NCBI RefSeq assembly: GCF_002895565.1
Contig: NZ_AZRN01000013.1
Location: 1-64,000, forward strand
From: Petrotoga mexicana DSM 14811
Lineage (GTDB): Bacteria > Thermotogota > Thermotogae > Petrotogales > Petrotogaceae
Length of the DNA stretch: 64,000 bases
Direction of reading: 5' to 3'
Shown: in pieces, positions 35,179 to 44,246 of the stretch
Layout of the letters: each line of letters opens with the position of its first letter
Numbering within the stretch: the first letter of the stretch is position 1
The notes under the pieces: model-generated
What the model saw: the letters and a program-made list of their open reading frames with translations, nothing else
The model's database searches: none
What the model was told of the DNA's origin: nothing
Made by a program: the position numbers and the translations under genes

Positions 35179-35871
35179 TTATTTCTCACCGTTGTTATCT
35201 ACCGTATAAGCGTTTTTGTTAAATTTGTATCCTACGTTTCTAATAGTTTTAATCCAATTTTTTCCTATTTTTGATCTGATCATGCTTATATGTACATCTA
35301 TCACCCTATCTGTAATAAATTCGTCTCCAAACCAAATTTTATCTATAATCTCTTCTCTTGTGTAGACTTTTTCTGAATTTCTAGCTAATAGATCGAGTAT
35401 TTCGAACTCTTTTGAAGTCAATTCAATATTTTTACCTTTATAAGTTACTAAATAATTGCTTGAGTATATTTCCATGGGTCCAAAAACCATTTTACTTTCA
35501 GATTTTTTGAGTCTTTTTAATAAAGCTCTAACCCTTGCTGTAACTTCTCTAGGATTGAAAGGCTTTGTAATATAATCGTCTGCCCCTGATTCAATTCCTA
35601 AGATTTTTTCTCCATCTGTATTTTTTGCAGAAATTATTATTATACCTATTTCTTTATTCAAAGCTCGAATTTTTGGTAATTCATCAACGGCGTTGCCATC
35701 AGGCAACATCAAATCTAGTAAGATTATATCAATGTTTGATTCTTTGTTCAAAACATTTCTCATTTGTGATAAAGTACCAGCTTCTAAGATTTCTAAGTCT
35801 TCTAATCGAAGATAAGTTTTTAATATATCTCGTATATCTTCATCGTCTTCAACAATTAAAACTTTTGGCAT
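35179..35871 (-). CDS. phoB: PhoB-like response regulator
   Basis: A 230-residue OmpR-family regulator. The receiver domain has the acidic pair VEDDED near residue 8, phosphorylation site LLDLMLPDG near 52, and KPF near 103. The winged-helix output domain (LTSKEFEILDLLARNSEKVYTREEI) covers about residues 128-225. The operon context of pstSCAB and phoU shows it is the phosphate-starvation regulator. It probably binds the tandem 10-bp repeats upstream of pstS. SD GGAGG. Confidence 0.92.
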   Translation of the reverse strand: MPKVLIVEDDEDIRDILKTYLRLEDLEILEAGTLSQMRNVLNKESNIDIILLDLMLPDGNAVDELPKIRALNKEIGIIIISAKNTDGEKILGIESGADDYITKPFNPREVTARVRALLKRLKKSESKMVFGPMEIYSSNYLVTYKGKNIELTSKEFEILDLLARNSEKVYTREEIIDKIWFGDEFITDRVIDVHISMIRSKIGKNWIKTIRNVGYKFNKNAYTVDNNGEK

Positions 35872-35885
35872 GAGAAAACCTCCAT

Positions 35886-36548
35886 TTACAGATAGTCTTC
35901 GATTTCTTTGCCCGTTTCTATATAAACTATTTCTTCACAAAGATTTGTGGCATGATCAGCGATTCTTTCAATATCTCTTGCCAATAACACATAGGGAATA
36001 ACAAGTTCTTTGTTAAAAGTTTCATCTTGTAATTTTTTCACAGCAATTTGTCTAAGTTGGTTTTCTAGCTCGTCTACTTCATCATCTCTTTTCCATATTT
36101 TTACAGCTTCTTCGATACTTCTCTCTCCGAATGCTTTATAGGAGTCTTTTATCATCTCTAGGGATATACCGAACATTTTTTTAATTTCTTTAGTATTTAC
36201 TATATCCTTCAGATCAATATGCGCATAGATTTTAGTTTTTTCGGCAATATTGCAGGAAAGATCACCTATTCTTTCAAGATTGTTTGCGAATTTTATCATT
36301 GTTACTGCGTATCGTAGTTCTTTGGCTAAAGGACGAAATCTTGCTACGATTTGATAGACTGACTCTTCAATTTGGCGGTTTAAATCATCAATTTGATCAT
36401 CTGCTTTTAAGACTTTTTCAGCTAATTCAAGGTTTTTATCTTCTAAAGCTTTAATAGAATTTTCAAAGGATCTTAAAACGACGGTTAAAAGCTTAGATAT
36501 TTCACTTGTTAATCGTGTCATTTCAGTTTCAAAATGTGTGTAATCCAT
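35886..36548 (-). CDS. phoU: Phosphate transport system accessory protein PhoU
   Basis: A 220-residue helical protein with two PhoU repeats: ALEDKNLELAEKVLKADDQIDDL near residue 33 and ERSIEEAVKIWKRDDEVDELENQL near 133, each carrying the E/D-xxxD metal-binding pattern. It links Pst transport activity to PhoR and keeps the system off when phosphate is plentiful. The SD GGGGAGTG precedes ATG. Its place between pstB and phoB is standard. Confidence 0.95.
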   Translation of the reverse strand: MDYTHFETEMTRLTSEISKLLTVVLRSFENSIKALEDKNLELAEKVLKADDQIDDLNRQIEESVYQIVARFRPLAKELRYAVTMIKFANNLERIGDLSCNIAEKTKIYAHIDLKDIVNTKEIKKMFGISLEMIKDSYKAFGERSIEEAVKIWKRDDEVDELENQLRQIAVKKLQDETFNKELVIPYVLLARDIERIADHATNLCEEIVYIETGKEIEDYL

Positions 36549-36605
36549 CTATTCCACTCCCCATTTTCTTGTATAATTTCTATTGTTTTTTTAACTATTC
36601 AATTT

Positions 36606-37373
36606 TTAGCTAATTCTACCATTTAAATAATCTTCTGTCAATTGTTCTTTGGGACTTTTTATAATGTCTTCTGTTTTTCCGGATTCGATTAGTTCTCCTT
36701 GAAACATAAAGTACATATAATCTGAAATTCTTATAGCTTGGGCTAGGTTATGAGTTACAATAATTATAGTATAATTTTCTGATAGGTGTTCAATTAGATT
36801 CTCAATTTTTTGTGTTGCTATAGGATCTAGAGCGGATGTAGGCTCATCTAATAGAATTATTTCGGGATCAATGGCGATAGCCCTAGCAATACACAAACGT
36901 TGTTGTTGTCCACCAGAAAGTGAGCTTGCTGGTTTGTCGAGATCGTCTTTTACTTCATCCCATAAAGCTGCTCTTTTTAATGCCGTTTCAATGATTTCAT
37001 CCATTTTTCTGCCGTTTCTTGCTGTATGTAATTTTATACCGAAGGCAATGTTTTCATAAATAGACATGGGAAAAGGTACAGGTTTTTGAAAAACCATTCC
37101 TATTTTTTTTCGCAACAATGATAAATCAATATTATTTTCGTATATATTTTTCCCCTCAAATATTATTTCTCCACTTGTTCTATAACCAGGAATTTCATCG
37201 TTGATTCTATTTATACTTCTCAACAACGTGGATTTTCCACAACCCGAAGGTCCTATTATGGCACTGACTTTTTTCTTTTTAATTTCCATATTTATGTCTT
37301 TTAAAGCTTGTTTTTGATCGTACCAACCGTTAAAATTTTTTATTTCTATTGTGATTTCTTTTTCTACACTCAA
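36606..37373 (-). CDS. pstB: Phosphate ABC transporter ATP-binding protein
   Basis: A 255-residue ABC ATPase: Walker A GPSGCGKST near residue 40, signature LSGGQQQRL near 150, Walker B IILLDEPTSALDP near 170 and switch His VTHN near 205. FQKPVPFPMSIYENI near the Q loop is typical of PstB. TTG at 37373 overlaps the pstA stop by four bases, with GAGGAGG about 12 bp upstream. It energises phosphate uptake through PstA and PstC. Confidence 0.96.
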   Translation of the reverse strand: MSVEKEITIEIKNFNGWYDQKQALKDINMEIKKKKVSAIIGPSGCGKSTLLRSINRINDEIPGYRTSGEIIFEGKNIYENNIDLSLLRKKIGMVFQKPVPFPMSIYENIAFGIKLHTARNGRKMDEIIETALKRAALWDEVKDDLDKPASSLSGGQQQRLCIARAIAIDPEIILLDEPTSALDPIATQKIENLIEHLSENYTIIIVTHNLAQAIRISDYMYFMFQGELIESGKTEDIIKSPKEQLTEDYLNGRIS

Positions 37374-38209
37374 CTTTTTTGTTTTCCTCCTCTTATTTTA
37401 AATGCTATCGAATATATGACTAAAATAAGTATTATTAAGAATGCGGATGTTGCTTTCGCCATCCATTGTGCATTTTCTCCATATGCCATGGTTATAAAAT
37501 ATATGTGAGTTGGAAGAGTCATAACAGGATCGAGTAGAGAGTTTGGTAACTGAGTTGAATAAAAGACTGCACCAGTCAATAAGACAGGGGCGGTTTCTCC
37601 AATAACCCTTCCAGCGCCAATTAATATTGCGGTTATTATTCTGGTTTTTGCTGCTGGAAATAGTATTTTGTAAATAGTTTCCGTTTTTTTTGCTCCTAAA
37701 GCATAGGCTGATTCCCTTAATTCTCTTGGTAGAGATGCAAGGGCTTCTTTTACTGATGAGGATATTACAGGTAAAGTCATTATCGCTAAAGTTAAACTTC
37801 CACTTAGAAGCGATGTTCCAAATCCAAGAGTTATTGAGAAAAGAGCTAATCCAAATAGTCCGTAGACAACCGATGGAACACCAGATAAAGAGGTAACGGA
37901 TATGTCAATTATTCTTCCTAATCTTGATTTTGATCCATATTCTGAAAGGAAGGTACCAGTGAGAACTCCTATTGGAATGGAAAATAATAAGATGAAAAAT
38001 ATCATCAACAGACTTCCCAATATGGCTGGTCCTATCCCACCGGCTGTCATTCCTTGACTGGGATATTCTACAAAAAAAGAAGGAGTAAAATATCTAGCAC
38101 CATCTACTATAACTATTACAATTATTGACAATATTATACCAAAGGCAATATAACTGATGATTCTAAAGATTAATGATATAATAGAATCTATTCCCGTTTG
38201 TTTTTTCAT
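37370..38209 (-). CDS. pstA: Phosphate ABC transporter permease PstA
   Basis: A 279-residue inner-membrane permease with six hydrophobic segments and the family motif SLPRELRESAYALGAKKTETI near residue 185, the ATPase-docking EAA-like loop. SVTSLSGVPSVVYGLFGLALF is typical of PstA. ATG at 38209 has AGGAG 9 bp upstream. A longer in-frame TTG at 38218 overlaps pstC but sits too close to the SD. Works with PstC. Confidence 0.94.
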   Translation of the reverse strand: MKKQTGIDSIISLIFRIISYIAFGIILSIIVIVIVDGARYFTPSFFVEYPSQGMTAGGIGPAILGSLLMIFFILLFSIPIGVLTGTFLSEYGSKSRLGRIIDISVTSLSGVPSVVYGLFGLALFSITLGFGTSLLSGSLTLAIMTLPVISSSVKEALASLPRELRESAYALGAKKTETIYKILFPAAKTRIITAILIGAGRVIGETAPVLLTGAVFYSTQLPNSLLDPVMTLPTHIYFITMAYGENAQWMAKATSAFLIILILVIYSIAFKIRGGKQKS

Positions 38210-38214
38210 CTTTT

Positions 38215-39072
38215 TCAACTCCTCGTTACTCTTCTAGATATCATTGTTAGAATAAAAGATATCGTTAACAAAATTAAACCCGCAACGAATAAAGCAGAGT
38301 AATGAATACTTCCAATAGGCACTTCTCCCATCTCGCTTGCTATAGCAGCGGTTAAAGGCCTAACTGGATCCCATATTGATTTGGGAATTATGGCAGCTCC
38401 GCCAGCAACCATTAATACAACAATAGTTTCCCCTATAATTCTATTTATTGTTAGAATTATTGAATTTAAAATTCCTGATAGTGCCGCTTTGCTTACTATT
38501 CTAAATCCGGCGATGAACCTGCTTGCTCCCAATGCTAAAGCACTTTCCTTTAGACTGATATCAACTGATGATAATGCTTCCTGCATGAGAGATGCGGCGT
38601 ATGGTAGTGATAAAATAGATAGCCCAATTGCTGCTAATAGCAGATTACCTGTGGACCAAGCCCCAAAATTCATTAAGATAGGTGAAATATAAATGAATAA
38701 GAAAGACCCTATAATAACAGTTGGGATTCCAGATAGCAAATCTATTGCTGATTTTATAATTCTTTGTTCAGTGTTTGTGGCATAATCATACAAGAAAAAT
38801 GCAATTATATACCCTATGGGTATAACTATAATAGAAGCGAAACCAGTTAAGATAAAAGAACCAGCAATCATTGCTAACATGCCATATTCGGGTGGATCAT
38901 ATGTTGGATACCAATACTTACTTGTAAAAATTTCAGCCCCAACTTCTGTCAGGGCTGGAATAGCATCTCTGATGATAAAAATGAATAGACCAATTAATGC
39001 TAAGATTCCCACCATTGCGACAACTGTGATTATACTTTGATTTACGATATTTTTTAAATCTCGTCTATTCAC
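38215..39072 (-). CDS. pstC: Phosphate ABC transporter permease PstC
   Basis: A 285-residue permease with six hydrophobic segments. It has AIDLLSGIPTVIIGSFLFIY near residue 108 and the docking loop ISLKESALALGASRFIAGFRIV near 170. GTG start behind AGGAGTG, 31 bp after pstS. It forms the membrane channel with PstA. Confidence 0.94.
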   Translation of the reverse strand: MNRRDLKNIVNQSIITVVAMVGILALIGLFIFIIRDAIPALTEVGAEIFTSKYWYPTYDPPEYGMLAMIAGSFILTGFASIIVIPIGYIIAFFLYDYATNTEQRIIKSAIDLLSGIPTVIIGSFLFIYISPILMNFGAWSTGNLLLAAIGLSILSLPYAASLMQEALSSVDISLKESALALGASRFIAGFRIVSKAALSGILNSIILTINRIIGETIVVLMVAGGAAIIPKSIWDPVRPLTAAIASEMGEVPIGSIHYSALFVAGLILLTISFILTMISRRVTRS

Positions 39073-39103
39073 AAATAAAACACTCCTTTTAAAAGATAAT
39101 CTT

Positions 39104-39928
39104 TTAAAATCCGTATGCTGCTACATATCCTGCTTGTTCAACTAATTCTTGACCTCGTTTTGATAACCCAAATGTCAAATATTGTTTAACTGGTCCAGTT
39201 TGAGGATAACCATTTGTTGCATCGATAAACATATACAATGGTCTTGAAATTGGATAAACAGAATTTAAAATATTCAGTTTTGTTGGTTGTACACCTTCGA
39301 CTGATAAAACCTTTACGTCTTCAGTCACATAACCTACGCCTGTATAAGCTATGGCATATAAGTTCTGAGCAACCGCTTGTACTTCTGCGTGGGTTGATTC
39401 TAACATCTGAACTGTTGGTGCCATTCTTTTACCCTCTAAAACTTTTTCTACGAATGTTTCGTAAGTCCCTGAGGCTGTATTTCTTGAATATACAACAATT
39501 CTTTGGTTTGGTAAATTTGGGTCCAATTGGTTCCATCTAGTGATATCGCCAGAGTAAATACTTGCCAATTCTTCTATGGTGATATTGTCTATTCCAAGAT
39601 TAGGATTAACTATAACGGCTATTCCATCGTATCCTAAAACAACGGGAATGAAATACTTACCTTCTTCATGCATCTGCTCTAATTCCGATTCTTTAAGCCA
39701 TCTGCTTGAGTTTGCTATGTCTGTAGTTCCGTTGAATAAAGCTGCGATACCAGTTGAAGAACCCGCACCTTCCAAAGTAATTGTTAGATCGGGATACATA
39801 TCTTTTAACTCTTCAATCCAAAGTTGAGCTACTGGAAAGATCGTGTTTGAACCTTTTAGAACGAGTGTTTCTGCAAAACTGAAAAGAGCTATACCTACTA
39901 AAACTAATGTTAATAATACTTTCTTCAC
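39104..39928 (-). CDS. pstS: Phosphate ABC transporter substrate-binding protein
   Basis: A 274-residue exported phosphate-binding protein with a signal peptide to about residue 19 and no lipobox. The phosphate site is visible in LKGSNTIFPVAQ near 24, GAGSSTGIAALFNGTTDIANSSR near 55 and RNTASGTYETF near 150. GTG start behind AAGGAGGG. It is the first gene of pstSCAB-phoU-phoB-phoR and is preceded by a TATAAT at 39963-39968 and tandem 10-bp repeats. Confidence 0.95.
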   Translation of the reverse strand: MKKVLLTLVLVGIALFSFAETLVLKGSNTIFPVAQLWIEELKDMYPDLTITLEGAGSSTGIAALFNGTTDIANSSRWLKESELEQMHEEGKYFIPVVLGYDGIAVIVNPNLGIDNITIEELASIYSGDITRWNQLDPNLPNQRIVVYSRNTASGTYETFVEKVLEGKRMAPTVQMLESTHAEVQAVAQNLYAIAYTGVGYVTEDVKVLSVEGVQPTKLNILNSVYPISRPLYMFIDATNGYPQTGPVKQYLTFGLSKRGQELVEQAGYVAAYGF

Positions 39929-39962
39929 AATATTTCCCTCCTTAATTTAAATTTTCAATGTA

Positions 39963-39968
39963 ATTATA
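39963..39968 (-). promoter_or_regulatory. pstS -10 element
   Basis: Minus-strand TATAAT 35 bp before the pstS start, with no good -35 at 17 bp. The repeats at 39986-40015 take the place of a -35, as expected for an activator-dependent promoter. Confidence 0.65.
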
Positions 39969-39985
39969 ACAATCTTTTTTTTGGA

Positions 39986-40015
39986 TAAAATCAAGTGATG
40001 TTAAGAAATATTAAG
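39986..40015 (-). promoter_or_regulatory. Three 10-bp direct repeats upstream of pstS, candidate PhoB boxes
   Basis: Read on the minus strand: CTTAATATTT, CTTAACATCA, CTTGATTTTA in tandem, ending 17 bp before the -10. The TTAANA core resembles the Bacillus PhoP half-site TTAACA, though the period here is 10 rather than 11 bp. Confidence 0.6.
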
Positions 40016-40106
40016 GAGGTACTCTTATTCATATTTAATCATACTTGATGGATCTAAAAAATAAAATTGTTATTACATTTTCATAAATTTTTTAGACTTT
40101 AATCTT

Positions 40107-40135
40107 TTCAAAATTTCAGAAATTTGTGCTATAAT
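40107..40135 (+). promoter_or_regulatory. Promoter of the rel gene
   Basis: TTCAAA, a 17-bp spacer and TGCTATAAT (extended -10, TATAAT at 40130-40135), 64 bp before the start. Confidence 0.75.
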
Positions 40136-40199
40136 TTAATTGTACCGTCTTTACAAGAAACAAGTGATTTTATTAAGAAGCGTTAAGAGGTGTCTGATT

Positions 40200-42338
40200 A
40201 TGTTGATTGAATCGAAAAGTTATGAGAAAGAGGTTGAAAAATTATTAAATCTTAGGCTTACCAAGAGAGAGAAAGAATTAATAAGAGCAGCTTATGATTT
40301 GGCGGAAACTGCTCATAGCGGTCAATTTAGAGATTCTGGTGAGGAATTTTTTGAGCATCCAAAAAGCGTTGGACTGATACTTGCTAGTTTAAAAATGGAT
40401 GTAGACACTATCATAGCAGGTCTTTTGCACGATGTAGTTGAAGATTGTGGAGTCTCAATAGATAAAATAAAAGATCTTTTTGGGGTCGATGTTGCTAATA
40501 TAGTTTCAGGTGTCACCAAGATTAGTAATTTAAAGCTCAACGAACGACTAAACGAAAATGACATGAAATCTTTAGAAAAAGTTGAAACTATAAGAAAGAT
40601 GCTTTTTGCTATGTCTGAAGATATAAGAGTCATAATCGTTAAATTAGCTGATAGATTGCATAATATGAGAACTTTACAATTCGTCGACAGAAAAAAACAG
40701 ATAGCCAAATCCGATGAAACTTTAAAAATATATGCCCCTATTGCCCATAGATTGGGTATTTATAAGATGAAGGAAGAGTTAGAAGATTTATCTTTTCGGT
40801 ATTTGTATCCCGAGACATATTTTGATTTAAAGGCAAAAATTGAAGAAAAAATAAGGCTTGGACAAAATCGATTGAACGAATACGCGCAGATTATTAAACA
40901 AGAGCTAGATAATCAGAAAATAAAAGCAACCGTTGAAGGACGCTCTAAACATTTATATAGTATTTGGGATAAGATGATTCGAAAAGGAAAAACTTTAGAT
41001 GAAATATATGACTATATTGCTCTTAGAATAATTACTGAGGATCAGAATAAATGTTACGCTGCTTTGGGAATAATTCATTCTATTTGGTCCCCTATTCCAG
41101 GAAGAATAAAAGATTATATTGCAACACCTAAATTCAATGGTTATAAATCACTGCATACAACTGTGATAACACATAAAGGTGATCCATTAGAAATACAAAT
41201 TCGAGATTGGAAAATGCATGAAGAAGCCGAATACGGTTTAGCTGCTCATTGGGTTTATAAAGAGGGTGTTAGTCCGGAAAAATTAAAATTTCTTAATGAT
41301 TTGATGGAGTTACATAAATATATAGCCCAAAATGCTTTTGAATTAAAAGACATCGAAACAAACCTTCTTTCAAAAGAAATTTTTGTATTTACACCCAAAG
41401 GAGAAATAATTCATTTGCCCAGAGGAGCAACACCTATTGATTTTGCTTTTGCTATTCATACTGAGGTTGGTAATCATTTTTCAGGAGCAAAAGTCAATGG
41501 TAAATTAGTTCCCATTTCATACAAATTGCAGACGGGTGATATAGTAGAGATACTGATCAATAGAAATTTTCAAGGACCTAGCATTGATTGGTTAAAATAT
41601 GCTCATTCTCCTAAGACTATATCGAAGATAAAAAAATATTACCGACAAAAAAATGAAGTCGAGTTAATTGAAAAAGGTAAGGACAAGTTTAGAGAGCTGT
41701 CGAAAAAACTTAATTTTTCTATGGATGAAATCCTTGAGAAATTAAAAGAAATAGGATTTTACATTAAATATAACATAAAAAGTGACGATGAATTTTTTAT
41801 TAAACTATCGTTAGAAGATATTAGTATTAATACTATTAGAAATATTTTTACCCTAAACGAAAAAGAAGAAGAAACAATCCCTACCGTCGAAAAATCTATT
41901 TCAAATAGAAAAGGGATCTCCGTTCTTGTTGATGGTGAAGAAGGTGTTGAGAGCTATTTCGCAAAATGTTGTATGCCTGTTCCGGGAGATGAAATTATAG
42001 GTGTGATAACTCGAAGAGGAATTGGTATACATAGAAAAGATTGTAAAAATATTCAAGATATTGATGAAAGTAAAAAGGTAACTGCTGAGTGGAACGAATA
42101 CAATCAAAATAAATTTTCTACCGTATTAATGATTGATGTAGAGAGCAAAAATGTTTTAAATAACGTTAGAAATGTTATAAATAATGAAGGTGGACATATA
42201 GAAAAGTTTGAAATGACAGATAATTCTAATTACCTTAACATTAGGATATATCTAGCCGTCCAGAATTTAAAACATCTGAGCCTTTTAAGTAATAAATTGA
42301 AAAATTCTAAGGGTGTTTATTCTGTTAGGAGGGTATAA
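40200..42338 (+). CDS. rel: Bifunctional (p)ppGpp synthetase/hydrolase
   Basis: A 712-residue RelA/SpoT homolog. The N-terminal HD hydrolase is intact (AHSGQFRDSGEEFFEHP, then LLHDVVED near residue 82). The synthetase domain includes YDYIALRII near 272 and ATPKFNGYKSLHTTVI near 315. A TGS domain starts with EIFVFTPKGEIIHLPRGATP near 393, then a zinc-finger-like CCMPVPGDE region near 590 and a C-terminal ACT domain. The intact HD motif indicates hydrolysis as well as synthesis. ATG at 40200 follows AAGAGGTG. dtd follows at once. Confidence 0.95.
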   Translation: MLIESKSYEKEVEKLLNLRLTKREKELIRAAYDLAETAHSGQFRDSGEEFFEHPKSVGLILASLKMDVDTIIAGLLHDVVEDCGVSIDKIKDLFGVDVANIVSGVTKISNLKLNERLNENDMKSLEKVETIRKMLFAMSEDIRVIIVKLADRLHNMRTLQFVDRKKQIAKSDETLKIYAPIAHRLGIYKMKEELEDLSFRYLYPETYFDLKAKIEEKIRLGQNRLNEYAQIIKQELDNQKIKATVEGRSKHLYSIWDKMIRKGKTLDEIYDYIALRIITEDQNKCYAALGIIHSIWSPIPGRIKDYIATPKFNGYKSLHTTVITHKGDPLEIQIRDWKMHEEAEYGLAAHWVYKEGVSPEKLKFLNDLMELHKYIAQNAFELKDIETNLLSKEIFVFTPKGEIIHLPRGATPIDFAFAIHTEVGNHFSGAKVNGKLVPISYKLQTGDIVEILINRNFQGPSIDWLKYAHSPKTISKIKKYYRQKNEVELIEKGKDKFRELSKKLNFSMDEILEKLKEIGFYIKYNIKSDDEFFIKLSLEDISINTIRNIFTLNEKEEETIPTVEKSISNRKGISVLVDGEEGVESYFAKCCMPVPGDEIIGVITRRGIGIHRKDCKNIQDIDESKKVTAEWNEYNQNKFSTVLMIDVESKNVLNNVRNVINNEGGHIEKFEMTDNSNYLNIRIYLAVQNLKHLSLLSNKLKNSKGVYSVRRV

Positions 42339-42339
42339 T

Positions 42340-42792
42340 TTGAGGGCTGTAGTTCAAAGAGTTGCACAAGCATCCGTAACTATTTCTGATAATATTGTTG
42401 CGCAAATAGAAAAAGGACTTCTGGTTTTCTTGGGTATTTCAAAGAGCGATCAAGAATCAGATATTAGTTGGATGGCTGATAAGATTGTAAATCTGAGAAT
42501 TTTCGAAGACGAACAAAATAAAATGAATAAATCTTTATTAGATGTTATGGGTGATGTGCTTGTTGTTTCTCAATTTACTTTATTTGGTGACTGTAGAAAA
42601 GGGAGGAGGCCGTCCTTCACTGATTCGGCAACTCCCGAGAAGGCTAAAGTTCTTTACGATGAGTTTCTTTCATACCTTAAAGAAAAATATCCTATAAACG
42701 TTCAACAAGGTGAGTTTCAAGCTCATATGAAAGTAAATATTATCAACGATGGTCCAGTGACTTTACTTTTAGATTCACAGAAACTATTTTGA
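42340..42792 (+). CDS. dtd: D-aminoacyl-tRNA deacylase
   Basis: Removes D-amino acids mischarged onto tRNA. The 150-residue length is normal. RAVVQRVAQASVTI is at the N terminus, with the catalytic SQFTLFGDCRKGRRPSF near residue 78 and the NDGPVTLLLDS C-terminal motif. TTG at 42340 lies 1 bp after the rel stop, with TTAGGAGGG as SD. The rel-dtd pairing is common among bacteria. Confidence 0.95.
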   Translation: MRAVVQRVAQASVTISDNIVAQIEKGLLVFLGISKSDQESDISWMADKIVNLRIFEDEQNKMNKSLLDVMGDVLVVSQFTLFGDCRKGRRPSFTDSATPEKAKVLYDEFLSYLKEKYPINVQQGEFQAHMKVNIINDGPVTLLLDSQKLF

Positions 42793-42825
42793 ATAAATAA
42801 AATATCATTTGATCGGAGGGATTTT

Positions 42826-43023
42826 ATGAAAGAAATAGAAGTTACCGTTTTTGTCTACAACGAAGATCCATTTGAAGCGCATATTTCATCTGAAGGTGTT
42901 GAATCAGGAGTTAATCAATCTAATGTGCATAAAATATATTTAGGTTACGAAAAACCTCAAAAAGGTGTTGTTGTTAAATTCAAGCTACCTAACGGCGAAA
43001 AGAAATACGTTAGGGGTGAATAG
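42826..43023 (+). CDS. 65-residue conserved-looking small protein, function unknown
   Basis: An acidic-to-neutral soluble protein of 65 residues with alternating hydrophobic strands (IEVTVFVYN, KIYLGYE, VVVKFKLPNGEKKYV), suggesting a small beta-rich fold. SD CGGAGGG precedes ATG. It follows dtd by 33 bp and its last codons overlap the convergent HD-domain gene by 14 bp. I do not recognise a family. Confidence 0.7.
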   Translation: MKEIEVTVFVYNEDPFEAHISSEGVESGVNQSNVHKIYLGYEKPQKGVVVKFKLPNGEKKYVRGE

Positions 43024-44092
43024 ATAACTCTATCTCTTTTATAATCTCACTAATATCAATTGGAGAGAATTTTAATATATCCTTTTTTATAGATTTGAAG
43101 GTATTTATAAAATATTTATTTTGATTTCCTGTACTTATTTCTAGGGAACACTCTATTAGTGCAGCTATTAAATCCGATGTTTTCACATATGCTCCATAAT
43201 CATTTTCAAAAGGAGCATATATGTGTTTTTCAAATTTTATAAACTTCTCTTTAAGTATACTTTTATGGTTGTACCAATCTTTAATGAAGTCTTTTTCTAT
43301 TTCTCCAATTATTTCTTCTAATCCGCTTACTTTTCTTTTAGTTGGGCTTATCACGTCACCTGTAAATGCTTCAGGCAAATCATGTAGTATTGAAGCAATC
43401 ATAATATCGTAAATTTCTTTCATTTGTAAATTAGCTTTTAGAGCTAAAAGGTAAGAGATTAAAAAAACGAAAAAGGTATGTGAAGCTACAGAACTTTTGA
43501 TATTTCTATGATTTTTGTTCCATCTTATCATAGTTACCAGTCTGGTTGATATTTCTAATAACTCATTTGCTAATTCTTTTATTTCTTTTTTATCTTGTAT
43601 ATCCATATTTTTTATTTTTGTTTGGTTTTTTCTTTTTGGCTCTTTGTAATATTCGGGAAAGACTCTTTCATTAATACTGGCTTCTTTTTGGGCGACAAGG
43701 AGGTTTATCATCCTTACTTTCTTTTCAGTTTCTTCATCAAAAGTATAATGAATTAATAGTTTTGAGCTAATATTGCTATCAAAATTTGATTCTACTTCTT
43801 TATAGGTTTTGTTAATTACTTCATCCCAAAGTTTTTTGCCTTTTTCTTCAATTTTGCTTTTGGTAGCCAATGATATGTCTGATAATACTATTTTAGGAAT
43901 CGCTTCATATATTTTATTGTGCAATATTTTTACTAATTTTTCTTCTGATTCGTCAGAAAATACAAATAAACTTAAAAGGAGATTGTTGTATATGTTATCA
44001 GATTCGCTAAATCTTACAATTGCAGGATTGTTGTTCCATCTGTAGACTGTAAACAAATTAGAACTTTCTAAAAGAAAATTGCCAATGTTCAT
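43010..44092 (-). CDS. HD-domain phosphohydrolase (YfbR-like)
   Basis: A 360-residue soluble protein with an HD metal site in the second half: SVASHTFFVFLISYLLALK near residue 203, ASILHDLPEAFTGD near 230 and a later Asp in KTSDLIAAL. The LHDLPEAFTGDVI pattern is that of YfbR/HDDC2-type 5'-deoxynucleotidases. The N-terminal 170 residues are unrecognised. ATG behind AAGGTGAG. It is the lone minus-strand gene in this region. Substrate uncertain. Confidence 0.75.
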   Translation of the reverse strand: MNIGNFLLESSNLFTVYRWNNNPAIVRFSESDNIYNNLLLSLFVFSDESEEKLVKILHNKIYEAIPKIVLSDISLATKSKIEEKGKKLWDEVINKTYKEVESNFDSNISSKLLIHYTFDEETEKKVRMINLLVAQKEASINERVFPEYYKEPKRKNQTKIKNMDIQDKKEIKELANELLEISTRLVTMIRWNKNHRNIKSSVASHTFFVFLISYLLALKANLQMKEIYDIMIASILHDLPEAFTGDVISPTKRKVSGLEEIIGEIEKDFIKDWYNHKSILKEKFIKFEKHIYAPFENDYGAYVKTSDLIAALIECSLEISTGNQNKYFINTFKSIKKDILKFSPIDISEIIKEIELSIHP

Positions 44093-44195
44093 TCGCTCAC
44101 CTTCTTAAATTTATCAAATATTTTTTGAGATGTTTTGATTTTCGCATTTCTTAATTATTTTAACACATTTTTTAATTCATGATTATTTGAATTGA

Positions 44196-44204
44196 TGGTA
44201 TAAT
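44196..44204 (+). promoter_or_regulatory. Extended -10 promoter of dxr
   Basis: TGGTATAAT with a weak TTCATG 17 bp upstream of TATAAT, 43 bp before the dxr start. Confidence 0.6.
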
Positions 44205-44246
44205 TTATGTGTATTTTTAACAGAATAAAGAGAAAGGGGTTTGTAT

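Noticed and set aside
40322-40708. 128-codon antisense frame in rel
   Set aside because: Lies opposite the conserved HD domain, no SD.
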